Source: Vigna angularis (Eukaryota > Streptophyta > Magnoliopsida > Fabales > Fabaceae). From it: DNA of 64,000 bases. Made by a program: the position numbers and the translations under genes. The notes below the pieces were generated by a model. It made no database searches, was not told the DNA's origin, and saw nothing but the letters and a program-made list of their open reading frames with translations. The stretch covers positions 30,901,364 to 30,965,363 of the forward strand of contig NC_068977.1 of the NCBI RefSeq assembly GCF_016808095.1, read 5' to 3'. This document shows positions 51,125-62,116 of the stretch, in pieces. Numbering within the stretch: the first letter of the stretch is position 1; every line of letters starts with the position of its first letter.

Positions 51125-51942
51125 TATGACTAACATATTTATATATCAACTTACATAAATATTTTATGAGTTACTCAAAGTCAATAACCCTTGATAGATT
51201 ACAATAAAACTTTTCTATACCTACAAATCAAAAATCAAATCCCATCATATGCTCAATGAAAGATTAATTATGCATGTGAAGCATAATTAAAGCGATTTTC
51301 ACTGTAAATACAACAATTAGTTGAAAAGTTATTTGACCTAATCTCAATTGAGGTGGCGAGTGTTCTACCAATTTCCAATTTCTTTTGTTGGAAGTTTCAA
51401 ATATTTTAATTCCAATATGGATCTCATATATCTCTCCAACAGATTTAGACAAAATAGAAAATAATCCAACAACCTTCTACTTTAATATATGACTTATTTA
51501 TGTGAACAACTTGATTACCAAGCTTTTTTTTGGATTCCTTAGATTATATAAGACTTTTATAAGTAAAAAGAGAAAAAAGGAAGTGTATAATAAAGTTATA
51601 CGCGGCAAACATTTACATGGGGAACAATAACCTAGAAAAAGTGAAAGGGAAACAACGAAAAAAAGCTATGAAAGAAGTATCCAATACTTCATGTTCATAA
51701 TGTTACTGTTCTGTATCATAAATAAAACTTGTCATGGATCTAAACCTTACTGTTAAGAAACTCCGTTTTACCTTACTTTTCACTACAAATTCATTGTTCT
51801 GACACAAAAACAAAAGTTGAAACAACCTAATTAGTTGAAAAACCAGAGAGTACGTAAAGGGATGCAGTCTTCATTAAAAATAATATTTCCTTTTATGTTT
51901 TCAATTTATACAAATATTTATAAAATACTTTGGGATGTCAAT

Positions 51943-51943
<1 letters not shown>

Positions 51944-51991
<48 letters not shown>
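51944..51991. repeat. (TA)n microsatellite
   Basis: About 24 TA units. Confidence 0.95.
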
Positions 51992-51995
<4 letters not shown>

Positions 51996-52902
51996 GAGAA
52001 TGTCAAATATTATATAATATATTAAAATTTTAAAAATTATTTTTATTTATACATTAGTTTATAAGTATAAAAATAATTCGAGCACTCAACAAAATTATAT
52101 ATGTCACTAAATTATTACATTTTCTTAATAGATTTTTTGAGATGATAAAAAAATATAAAGTTAATAAGTAGACTTGATTTCAGTTTTAAGATATAAATAT
52201 CACTTTTAATTCAAAACTTTAATATTGTTTTCAAATAAGAAATTTTAACAGTTTCAAAAAATAAAAATATATATTATTTGAATTATAATTAAATTTTCTT
52301 CAGTTTTCAAATATTTTATTTGAATAAAATAATTAAAATATTTTGAATTTCAATTTTTTTTATAAAGTAAATTATTTTCTCTTTTTTAAGATAAAATTAT
52401 TTTAAAAATATCACCTATTTTGAAAACTTTATTTTGTACTAAATCAAAGTATATTAGATGATTTCGAATATGTTTTTTTCTTAGTAAACTAAATTGATCA
52501 TTAATATTAGTTACTAAAATTTTGGATAGTGGTATTTTTTTTTTTTTTCAAAAGTAAGATCAATGAGTGTCAAGTAAAATAATTTGCCTTCTTCATGTCA
52601 ATAATTGTATCAATTTTCCAACTTACTCCATATATAATATCCCCTTGTGCTTAATCTAGGGTTCTTCGTATAATTTAATGATTCCCACATCTCTTGGAAG
52701 ATCTAGAGAAATGAATTTGGATTCAAATAATAGAGAAATAGTAATTATGAGAATGTGATATGAAGTGGCACACTATTAAGAATAGTTAATTAGGAGGAAA
52801 AATATTTGGTGAATAAAGGTTGGCCACTATTATAAATTTTAATATTGTAATCTATAACTTCTATTAACACTATCATTCAAAATTATTCAAATGCGGACAT
52901 GC

Positions 52903-53003
52903 CGTACAACAAAAGGTACATAATTTTTGATGCATGTATTAGAATTAAAAATTCGTACAACAAAAGGTACATAATTTTTGATGCATGTATTAGAATTAAA
53001 AAT
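52903..53003. repeat. 51-bp tandem duplication, two identical units
   Basis: Unit 1 is 52903-52953 and unit 2 is 52954-53003, each beginning cgtacaacaaaaggtac and ending gaattaaaaatt. No difference is visible between units, so the duplication is recent or an assembly artefact. Confidence 0.9.
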
Positions 53004-53009
53004 TTGGTC

Positions 53010-54106
53010 GAGGGCAAATTGCGTTGATAATTAAGGACGTTAATATTATATTAAAATGTGATGCAGCTTCTTTTTTTTTTTCTCAAACTAAAGTTATCAC
53101 TTTTGGGAGCACCAAAAAAGTGATCTCCCTCTGGCAAATAAAAATTCTGTCACTCAAAATGTGTCAGTTTAAATTATTAATATTAAAACAATATAATTGC
53201 ACATTTCATCACTTAATTTAATTATAATCGTTCTGTAAAGTTTATCCTTTTTTTAAACATTGTATCATTATCTTTCTCAATTTTATATATTTTATTATTT
53301 TTTTAAAAGTGCATACCATATCTGGACGTGTTTCTGAAAATATTACAAAAAGAAAATATTATTTGATAATAAAATGGTATTTATTTACAATTAAAAGTTT
53401 CGCCATTACTTTCTACACCCCACATTTTTGTTCCTGCACCCCATCAAAGAGTAGTTTTTAAATTATCCTTAGTTAAAATTATAATAAAAATTCTTATAAT
53501 TTTTAAGTTAAAAATGTTTCAAGATCTAAACATATATTTCAAACCACTCATTTTAAAAAATAAAAAAGTGCATTTTAAACTGGATGTTTTAGAAAATATT
53601 TTCAAATTCAAAAATATTTTTTAAAACACTATTCAGAAGTAAATATAAAAAGTAAATATCAATATAAATAAAAGTAAATATAAATAATTTTTACAATAAA
53701 AAGTAAATTTTATTTATTTAATAAGTAATTTTTTATTATAAATAATTATTTAAGTTTTAAAACCAGTTAAATTTAAAAATATAACAATAAAAAATGATCA
53801 AATTTAAAACTATCATTAAAAAGATAAAATTGTAAGTTAATCCTCATTATATATAATACATATTTGTAAAAGAATGAATGAAATGGCACTTGCAGTTTCC
53901 TTTTTGTTTTATTTTTTGTCTCTTTCTCTTATAGTTGGTGTTATGTTAAAATGGAATGATCCTTAATTACACAATATTGACAAATCTGAGTGGGTTATAC
54001 TTATAGAAAGCATCTACTTCTGCTACAGAATTGAAGAATATCACTGTTGAGGAAGATGCACATGAGTATGTATGCTAGATGAGATACAAGAATGAATTAA
54101 TATGCG

Positions 54107-54109
<3 letters not shown>
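53010..54109. other. AT-rich intergenic DNA, no gene seen
   Basis: No coding signal or repeat ends recognised. Confidence 0.6.

Positions 54110-54173
<64 letters not shown>
54110..54173. repeat. (TA)n microsatellite
   Basis: About 31 TA units, 75 bases before the CACTA element. Confidence 0.95.
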
Positions 54174-54176
<3 letters not shown>

Positions 54177-54351
54177 GTATTGGTGGAAAGATAAAAAAAC
54201 CAAAAAAGTAAAAAAAATTACACGTAAAATATTTATAATACTTGTAACACTACAAAAATATCACATTTTACCAGAGGTTTATTTCCGACGGCTTTGGAAA
54301 ACCTCCGATAATTTTGGCGGTTTTCTTAAAATCGCAGTTAAATTATAAATA

Positions 54352-54850
54352 TTTTCTTTAAAAAATATTATTAAGTTACTTAGCAATTTTTTTATTTTCC
54401 TTCGCCGTCGTTTGAGTTCATTTCTTCTTCTCCATTTCAGAAAGGGAAAAACCTAAGTCTTCGCGCCTCCATTCTGGCGTTCTCTTCAAAAATCCTAAGA
54501 GCTTCATTACATCATCATTTTACACCAGTCCGAAATCAAGAAAAGCGATGGAGCTGGAAGACGAAGGCCGAGAGGACCGATGTCCACCGCTCGCAGCAAA
54601 GCATTGGAGCGTCTCAAGGTCCGCCTTTACGGAGGACGTCGATTCGATGGCACTGGGCACTCGTCAACAAGCGCCACGAACAGGCGCGCTCCTTTATAGT
54701 CGACGATGGAGGAATCGAATACAGCCATGAGTAAAATATTATTAGGTTACTTAGCGAGTTTTTTATTTTCCTTCGCCGCCGTTTTGAGTTCATTTCTTCT
54801 TCTCCACTTCAGAAAGGGAAAAACCTAAGTCCACTACTCGCGCCTCCGTT
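54352..54850. repeat. Internal direct duplication inside the CACTA element
   Basis: About 54352-54475 and 54727-54850 are the same sequence at about 90 percent identity by eye, sharing ttattttccttcgcc, gagttcatttcttcttctcc and gaaagggaaaaacctaagtc. This sequence looks like the 5' leader of a captured gene that was later duplicated. The spacer holds a GC-rich open stretch (54548-54730, 60 codons) of unknown origin. Confidence 0.75.
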
Positions 54851-55131
54851 CATATCTTCTAGATTCTTTCAATCGTTCTCCATAACTGTTATTGCCGGCT
54901 ACCACTCTTTCTCTCCTTTTTTTATCTCTTTGTAGTTTGTAATCGCTTGCATGTTTTTTCGCACAAACGAATCAGATTTGTATGAACTTAATCGATATGC
55001 ACAAAAAGCACAACCCTACGTCATGCACGAAACCACCCACGGCGGTGCAATCCGGTGTCGGCAGAGCTGCTAACGATGTCGCACGAAAGCTATTGATGAA
55101 ATTTAATTTGTTTCTATTGGTGAAATTTAGG

Positions 55132-55324
55132 TTGCAAATTTTGAGTATGTTGACGAGGCTGAAGCTGCAACAGAGGAGGCTGCCGACCAAAAAAGAGCAT
55201 TAGAAAATGTGAACAGTTCGGAGAGAACACATTGCTGAAAGGAGTTGTTAAGAGACAAGTATAAGAGCATAAAGTTGAGGAGTTTAATGCCATGGGAAAA
55301 GGGAAGCTAAACCAGAAGCTGGTA
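55132..55324 (+). pseudogene. Captured PICKLE (CHD3 remodeller) exon fragment 1
   Basis: After an acceptor (gaaatttag) the plus strand reads VANFEYVDEAEAATEEAADQ, then ALENVNSSERTH. A stop and a one-base shift follow, and the remaining bases encode a relic of HKVEEFNAMGKGK before a donor-like gtatct. This matches the linker region C-terminal to the helicase of PICKLE-type CHD3 proteins. The shift and stop show that it no longer codes for that protein. Confidence 0.8.
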
Positions 55325-55601
55325 TCTAATCCTATTATTTATTCCATTGTTTTCTTTAATTTATTTATGCTTCTTTTATTCTATTTTCTAACTAAGCATT
55401 AATATTTACTATTGATATCTTGTGATTTATGTAGCTAACTTATAATGGAATAAACTGTATAGGTTCCTGAAACTTGGTAGTTTTTATTTTTATTCTGCAA
55501 GGGAAAATGTTTTTAGTGGTTGGTTAATTGTCTTTAAGTTTTCCTTTGTGTATCTTTTTTTAAGCTTGCTTTAAGGTAGTATTTATTAGTCCTGATTTCC
55601 A

Positions 55602-55713
55602 GATAGTTTCTGTTGAGGGGGATGACCTTGCTGGTTTGGAAGATGTTAGCTTTGATGATAATTATGAAGTAGAGCTTACTGATGGTGATTCAAATGGTGA
55701 TTCAAATTCTTAG
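55602..55713 (+). pseudogene. Captured PICKLE exon fragment 2
   Basis: After the acceptor (tgatttccag) the frame reads VSVEGDDLAGLEDVSFDDN and ELTDGDSNGDSNS, ending in TAG. This is the next exon in PICKLE-type genes. The intervening intron (about 55325-55602) is retained, so the capture was from DNA, not from a spliced transcript. Confidence 0.82.
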
Positions 55714-56802
55714 AGTACCTTTATCAGATTAATTCAGAAGCAATTAACTGACATGGAAATGGTTTTCTTTGTCTTTTCTTTTCTTTGTTTTCTTTATATG
55801 TGATTTATAACCTTTATAGCAACAAATCCTTCCATCGGATCAAGAATTCCTTTATATACAGACCCATGACTTCCTATTCCTATCAAGTTCCAAGATTAGA
55901 TTCCATCATATCTAAATAATGTATGCTTAATCTAGGCGACGGTGTCATGTGAAGTTTATGTGAATATAAACCAGCAGAGAATTGTACATCAAGACTGCTT
56001 TTTTGAGGTGGGATTTTCATTTCTCATATTTGTCTTCGATTTACAGTTTTATCTCCATATTATAATAATTAAATATACCTTCTTATATGTACATATTTGA
56101 GTAACAGATTTCTTTTATCTCTGAGGGACCTTCCACATCTCTAGTTTCTTGATTTAATTTGGTTTCGGTGTTTACTTGGTGATAAATATTCATGTTTAAT
56201 TTGGATCTTTTTTTACTCTGTAGTCAAATATCTTTAAAATTATGATTAAAAAAATCCAACTTCTAAAAATAATTGTAACAACTTTTTAGTAGGATTTTAA
56301 AATACTTTAAAGTAATTAAATATGGGGTTCATTCATTAGTACTAAAAAACACTACAAATTTGCAGTATGTGATATTCCTGGACCATTTTTATAAGATGTT
56401 GGTAAAAAGTGTCATTGGTTGGGAATAGAACTAACTTCTGGTTTGAAAACTGGAACACGTGAAGATCTTGGTCCCGTCATTTTCTGAATGATGATAATCA
56501 AAGCTTACTTGAAACACATACAATATATGGCCGGACCATGATACTATGCTTCCAAACTAACTTTTTTTGTCCAAATTTCTACACAGTTTTGCGATCATTT
56601 GTTAGATCTAGGATAATAACTGAAAACCAGTATCCATGTTAGTTTAATAACAGAAAACCAGATTGCAGATCTAGGATAACAAGATTATGTTAGATGAGTA
56701 GACTATTGATGGCATAAAGCTTCTCTAATAGAAATTATGATTTTGGATTTGTCACAGATATTATAATAATTACAGTACAGCTAAGACTTTTGGACAATGA
56801 AT

Positions 56803-57402
56803 CAAAGTGCAGCTCCTGAAGTCCAATCCTCTCCCTCTCCATCTGCCCCAAATGCATTCGTTTTTAGTCAGCATGCACTCCTGCACCTATTCAGTCTCCA
56901 AATACATTTGTTTTTCAATCAGCAGTTCAAGTTAATGTAAGTGTTCTATTTCCCGTCCTTTATTGGTACAGTGTTCTGTTCAGTCTTACTGTTTAAAATT
57001 GTTCTTCATTATTATTTGAAGTATTTTGTTGTATAAGAAGGGCTCTCCTTAGAAGTTGTTTCTTTATATATGTCTTTCTGTATGCGTAGAGAATTGTTGC
57101 TCTTTCAGGTCAAGAGTCCTGGTGGGTCTGAGTATTTCTGGATATGTGAAGTTATTTAAATTTTCCCATATATTCCTGTGTATGGTTGCAATATCATATA
57201 TTCTTGTATCCTATTACAAATGATATTTTGGATGGAAACTTTCAGACGTGCGTGCTAGGAAATCTTCAAATGGTATTCTAAAATTTCAGTTTTAGAATTC
57301 TTGTGATATTAATCATTGCATTTCTAACTATTATATTATATTGTAGGTATCTAATCAAGTAAGTGTGCCACATGAAAGATGTAACAAAGAAGAAGAACCT
57401 TA
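56803..57402 (+). pseudogene. Second captured exon-like set in the CACTA element, unassigned
   Basis: 56803-56937 reads through S/P/A/Q-rich coding-like sequence. One frame has MNQSAAPEVQSSPSPSAPNA followed by FVFSQ; another frame further on has SPNTFVFQSAVQVN, before a donor gtaagt. 57348-57402 follows an acceptor with SNQVSVPHERCNKEEEP and a stop. The repeated NAFVFSQ / NTFVFQS words look like one protein with a frameshift between. I do not recognise the source gene. Confidence 0.45.
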
Positions 57403-57691
57403 GACATCTCTGTCTTTAATTTTTTGTATTGAACATCTTTGTTAGACATCTTTGTCTTTAATTTTTTGTATTGAACATCTTTGTTTTTATTATTTTTTAT
57501 AGTATTGAACATCGTTGTTTTTAATTTTTATAGTATTAAATATTTTTGCCTTTAATAATGTATGTTGAACAATATAATTTACTTTATATAATAATATTCA
57601 ATTTTAAATTATATTAAAACCAAATTTATAAATTTAATTTGAATCAGATTTATCATAATTCAATTTGAAACAAAAATGATCTGAAAGCATT

Positions 57692-57870
57692 CCCGGCGGT
57701 TTTTGGAAACTCTGGTTAATACCGGCGGTTTTTCGGAAACCCCAGTTAGTACCGGCGGTTTTTTGGAAATCCCGGTTAGTACTGGCAGTTTTTCGGAAAC
57801 CCCGGTTAGTACCGGCGGTTTTTTGGAAACCCCGGCTAGTACCGGCGGTTTTCCAAAAACCCCGGTTAAA
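57692..57870. repeat. 30-bp subterminal tandem array of the CACTA element, six units
   Basis: Units start at 57692 (29 bases), 57721, 57751, 57781, 57811 and 57841 and follow accggcggttttt then ggaaaccccggttagt. In En/Spm elements such arrays are binding sites for the element's own DNA-binding protein and targets of cytosine methylation. The array creates a false open frame on both strands with a ten-residue period. Confidence 0.92.
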
Positions 57871-58003
57871 ACTACCGGTAATTTTGTGACGGTGGTTTTC
57901 CCAATGGTTTGCTGCAACCGCGGGAAACATGCTTTTTGGGGGTTAAAACCCCTAGTAATGCTGAAAAAAACCCCTAGAAAAATTACATATTTTTGTAGTG
58001 TAA

Positions 58004-59640
58004 TTTTTCTTATTTCATGTACAAGTTTTATTAAATAAAATAAATTAAGATATTTTCTTTATTTTATGTATTTTCAAATTTTATCGAATGGAATTTTCTT
58101 CTTCTTAATTTAGTATTTTTTATATTCTTAAATAGTTTTTACATTTTTTATTTTTTTTATTTTAGTTAATCACCCCAAAAATTAGGGTGTTTAATCCATT
58201 AGAACAATTGAATAGGTATGAGTATAACTCATTTCAAAAATACAAATTACTTTTTGTAATAAATAAGACAATTTTATAAAATGTAATCCATGTTAATAAA
58301 ATCAATTACTTTCTCATACTTTTTTACTATGTATATCCTATTCATATTTTGGTAATGCTTATTATCTTAAACAATATAAAATGAATTCAATATTTACATG
58401 TAATAACTATGAAACATGATTTGATAATTAAAGGTGACCAAATTTATATATAGTAAGTAAAAATACCTTTTTATTAAAATATCTATGTCTTGATGTAAAA
58501 GAATACCACGTATTAATTACTTTTACATCCATGAATTTTATGAAAACTATTTATGTAAAATAAAATCATATTTAATTATTTAGTACGTGAAAATTCTATA
58601 AACTCTACCAAAAAAAAAATCAACATAGGAACAACATGAAATAGGTTTAGGCTTTCATGTTCTTTGTGTTAAAAACCTCAAATTAATTACTGGCTAATTT
58701 TCTACTACTAAACTGTTTCTCTTTTCACCAAAAGATAACCTATCTCACTTTTTCTTTTGTGGAAACAAAGAAGAGTAAGTAAAAAAATGAAGAAATGTAC
58801 CATCCCCATTTGAAGAAAATGATGTATATTTGCACCAAGTTCAACTACTTTATATTTATTCCATTAAATAGTGCTGTACAATACAGTTACATTACATATG
58901 CCCATCTTAAAGCCCATCATTGATGAGTACAACACACATTCATAACATTAGTTGGTTGAAGAAGAATAAATGCAGGAATTCCACTTTCTATAAACAGTTA
59001 TAAATATATAACATAGCTTTATACAAAAATATGTTTTAAAATTTTTTTAAGTGAGATAATATTGAATAAAAATATTAAAATACAAAAACAGAAATGAAGT
59101 TGTAATAAATGGCACATGGATAGCATTGATATGTAATATCAAGGTAAGTCAAATATCTTCACATTTGACTGTAAAGGTAAAGAGTACCGTTGAGTAATAT
59201 TCAACAAGGAGAAATAATGAGAGTATGGGAAAGGAAGGAGATTTCTCGTTCATAGGTTGGGAGGCCTCACTCATATGTTGAGTTGCATGAGTAGAAACAT
59301 AAACAGACCTGAAGTATAGTGACCATGTCCGTAAACACAACTAGCAAAAGGACGATGAGGGTAGCCATGAAGATTGTAACAACAAGAGATATCATGGTAG
59401 GACATCCATTGTGGGTGTAAGTGACATGTGGCTTAGAGAGGTTAATGGATGTAGTAGTGGTGGTAAAATCATTCCTTGAGATCATACTAGAGGCCTTTCA
59501 TGGTTTCAAAACACCTGATAATGTGGTTACAACTGAGGATCAATATTTAATTGTGGAATCACATAGGAACAAAACTTATGTCTCGTCAGAAGCACGATTA
59601 GTGAGAGTGGGAATGATAATTGTACATATTATTGTTTAAC
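58004..59640. other. AT-rich intergenic DNA, no certain gene
   Basis: No family recognised. The minus strand of 59485-59267 opens for 72 codons with a hydrophobic stretch (VVTIFMATLIVLLLVVF) resembling a membrane or signal segment. A small peptide gene is possible but unsupported. Confidence 0.4.
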
Positions 59641-59775
59641 TATCTTTGGATTAATCATTTGATTACACTTAGATCGATCATCATTGACCGATCATCTTTG
59701 ATTGATTACGTTTAGACCGATCACCTTTGAGTTAATCATCTTTGGATAGATTATCTTTTAGCCGATCACTTAGAT
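59638..59775. repeat. Degenerate 14-15 bp tandem array
   Basis: About nine diverged units of the type atcatctttgaccg, for example at 59652, 59678, 59692, 59706, 59722, 59737 and 59752. The GATCG/CGATC core recurs. No coding sense. Confidence 0.65.
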
Positions 59776-61048
59776 CGAATAGCAAGATCAATCGATTATA
59801 AAATGAAAGTCAAATTTTAACAGTCAATGATAACCAAAAACCAACTTATTGATGTTGATTAAGGTATGATTAGATCATGATTAGACTACCAAAAGTGTAT
59901 CATCCAAGCAGTTTTAAATATACATAAGATCTTAGAAACCGAATAGAAAAGAGATAGAAAAGAGGTAGAACAAACTATCTCAAAATTGACACCACTCATT
60001 TAATCCATACGCAAACAATAATGTTTTCAAAAATGAAACAAAACTTCTTATTGATTTTCAATATTTTACATAATAACTTTTTCAAGATTTCATAATTTAA
60101 TTATGCATGTCATAAGACAATGATAAGAATGACACCAAGATGATAAGAAGATGAAGAAAAATTATGATTTTTAGACCAATAATTTCGAGAAATAATGATA
60201 AAAAAATTAGTGAATTGAAATCAACAGAGAAATTGCTTTTAAATAAATAATTTGTCTTATTATTTACTGGTCATTATATAAACCTTTGAAGGAAAAAAAT
60301 CTACAACACTAAAGTAAAAGAGCTAAAATGCAAGAAACAATTTACCCATAAGAATACTAAAATACAAGACACAATATCCCTAACATATCATGTGTAACTA
60401 ATATGTTCAATAATAAATTGTTTCTATAATTTATGATTAATTAATTTTATCCTAATACCATCTATGTTGAACCATGTAAGTGATTAAGTGACTTCTTCCT
60501 TAAAGAAAAGTATATTATGTGAGTTGGTGTGGAATAATTATGAGAATCATGTGAATGGTTAAGTTTAAAGAACATATATCATGTGAGTTGGTGTGAAATA
60601 ATTAATGGTTTGTAGTGTGAAATAAATGATAATATAACATTGTGCAAAATATATAATTTAAGGAGATATATTAACTTATAGTCTAAACAATAAAGAAACA
60701 TTAAAATATTAAGGGATAAGGAACTAAAGGAAAATCTTGTATCAAACTCTTTAGTCTAAACGTAATGAACCATTTTACTACATCAAAGTGTAGTTTATAT
60801 CAATGTGTTAGTACGGGTCAAATGAATCTTAGTGAGCAAGAGAGATCTTTAACAAAGAGTCTAGATTTCGTAGATGTTAGAAATATGTGTAACTTTTAAT
60901 TTTTTCTGAAAATTAGGAAAGTAAGTTTTTTTGTATACCATTGTTGAAATAAAAGATTTTTGAAAAATAAATATTTATATATATGATAATAAAAAATTCT
61001 CCAAAATTGTGGGGAGTCTAAAAATATATACAAATTATATCAATCCTA
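59776..61048. other. AT-rich intergenic DNA, no gene seen
   Basis: A word of about 23 bases, atgtgagttggtgtg(g)aataatta, occurs twice at about 60518 and 60580 as part of a diverged local duplication. Nothing else recognised. Confidence 0.5.
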
Positions 61049-61298
61049 CACTACAATAACATCTTTAAATATCAATCTATTTTAGAGAAAAAAAATAACT
61101 AATTATAATAAATAATTTAAATATTAATTTATAAATTAAAAATTATTGATTTCTAAAATAGTTACTATTATAAATAAAAAATTACACTTTGATATATACA
61201 AATATTACTTATCAATTTATACACTAATTCCTTTAATAGTAAAAAATAAATATTTTTATCTCTAAAATAGGTTATTATTTAAGGACTTTTTTTTAGTG
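61049..61298. mobile_element. CACTA-type MITE, 250 bp
   Basis: Begins CACTACAATAACAT and ends in the complement of CACTAAAAAAAAGT. The inverted ends go on to share cttaaata and ctattttagag, about 40 bases in all. Flanking triplets are cta and tta, so the target duplication is imperfect. Its terminal bases resemble those of the larger CACTA element at 54.2 kb, but internal sequence differs. Confidence 0.6.
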
Positions 61299-61506
61299 TT
61301 AAGAGAGAATAATAAATATTAATATATAACCATTAATTTTTCGTACATAATATTTTATATGTAATTATATTTTTTTATGTTAACTTATTATTTTATAGTT
61401 TTGTTATACTGACCATGCATAGCAAAAGAACATAAAATCATAATATCAACCAGTAATTCAGAACCATAATTAGATTAGAGGTTTCAACATATTTTTATTT
61501 ATTTTA

Positions 61507-61512
<6 letters not shown>

Positions 61513-61566
<54 letters not shown>
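61513..61566. repeat. (TA)n microsatellite upstream of the carboxylesterase
   Basis: About 27 TA units, 550 bases upstream of the start codon. Confidence 0.95.
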
Positions 61567-61570
<4 letters not shown>

Positions 61571-62116
61571 TTAAGTTTATTTCTACGATAATGTAATGTT
61601 GAACTACTTTTTCCTCTCGTCGCTTTCATAATAACTAAGGTAAAGGTGAACGAAATAATCCAAAGAAGGAAAAATCAACATTTTTGTCGTTTAGAAGAAA
61701 ATGGCAAGCAACCATATGGTAGGTCTAAAATATACAGATCACGTAAGGAATGGTTTCAATTTTGCATATATTCCGCAAATAACACATTCCCAAAAAGAAA
61801 TGCACATTATGGATATTACTAATGTGTAAATAAAGTATTTACCAAATCCAAATCTCATCAATAGATTAATATATAAAAGAATATTATTTAGGAGATAAAA
61901 TAATTCAATAAAGTAACTATCTAAAATAAGGAGTAAAGATATTATAAATTATTTATTATAACAAAAAGTTATTAAATTATTTAAGAATAAAAATAAAAAT
62001 TGTGGACCCACATATGTCGTTATTTCTTTGGTAAGATTACCAACTACCATTGCAGCTGTTCTTTTAAGAGTATTAAACTAAGACTTGCATTGTCACAAAC
62101 AACCCAAACAAACACA

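Larger units (their letters stand above)
49430..52900. other. AT-rich intergenic DNA with small microsatellites
   Basis: TA runs at 49567-49587 and 50776-50792. At about 49,880-50,260 base composition is more balanced and 91 codons are open on the minus strand, but no family is recognised. A tggtatcaaaatc word at 50,892 resembles a copia primer site without supporting LTRs. Confidence 0.5.
54245..58003. mobile_element. Non-autonomous CACTA (En/Spm) transposon carrying host gene fragments (Pack-CACTA)
   Basis: The element spans 54248-58000 (3753 bases). It starts CACTACAAAAATAT and ends with the exact complement of those 14 bases. It is flanked by a 3-base target duplication TAA (54245-54247 and 58001-58003), as expected for this superfamily. 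Subterminal GC-richer repeats lie at the right end (57692-57870), with related gacggcttt/ggcggtttt words at the left (54280-54330). No transposase (TNP2/TNPD) was seen. The interior instead holds fragments of plant genes, including PICKLE exons and other exon-like blocks. The intact ends and target duplication mean that it could be moved by an enzyme supplied elsewhere. Confidence 0.93.

Noticed and set aside
50780..51130. Possible second TRIM, from a tggtatcaaaatc word near 50,892 and loosely similar AT-rich flanks
   Set aside because: The flanks are too AT-rich and too diverged to call LTRs, and the primer-site match is partial.
57692..57870. CRISPR-like spaced repeats
   Set aside because: The units abut with no unique spacers, in a plant transposon end.
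57634..58038. Open frames on both strands with a ten-residue periodic protein (GGFLETPVST-like)
   Set aside because: Created by the 30-bp subterminal DNA array of the CACTA element; a 30-base period keeps any frame open and there is no gene context.
59149..59485. Small secreted or membrane peptide gene on the minus strand
   Set aside because: Only a hydrophobic run supports it; there is no conserved peptide motif and the frames break.
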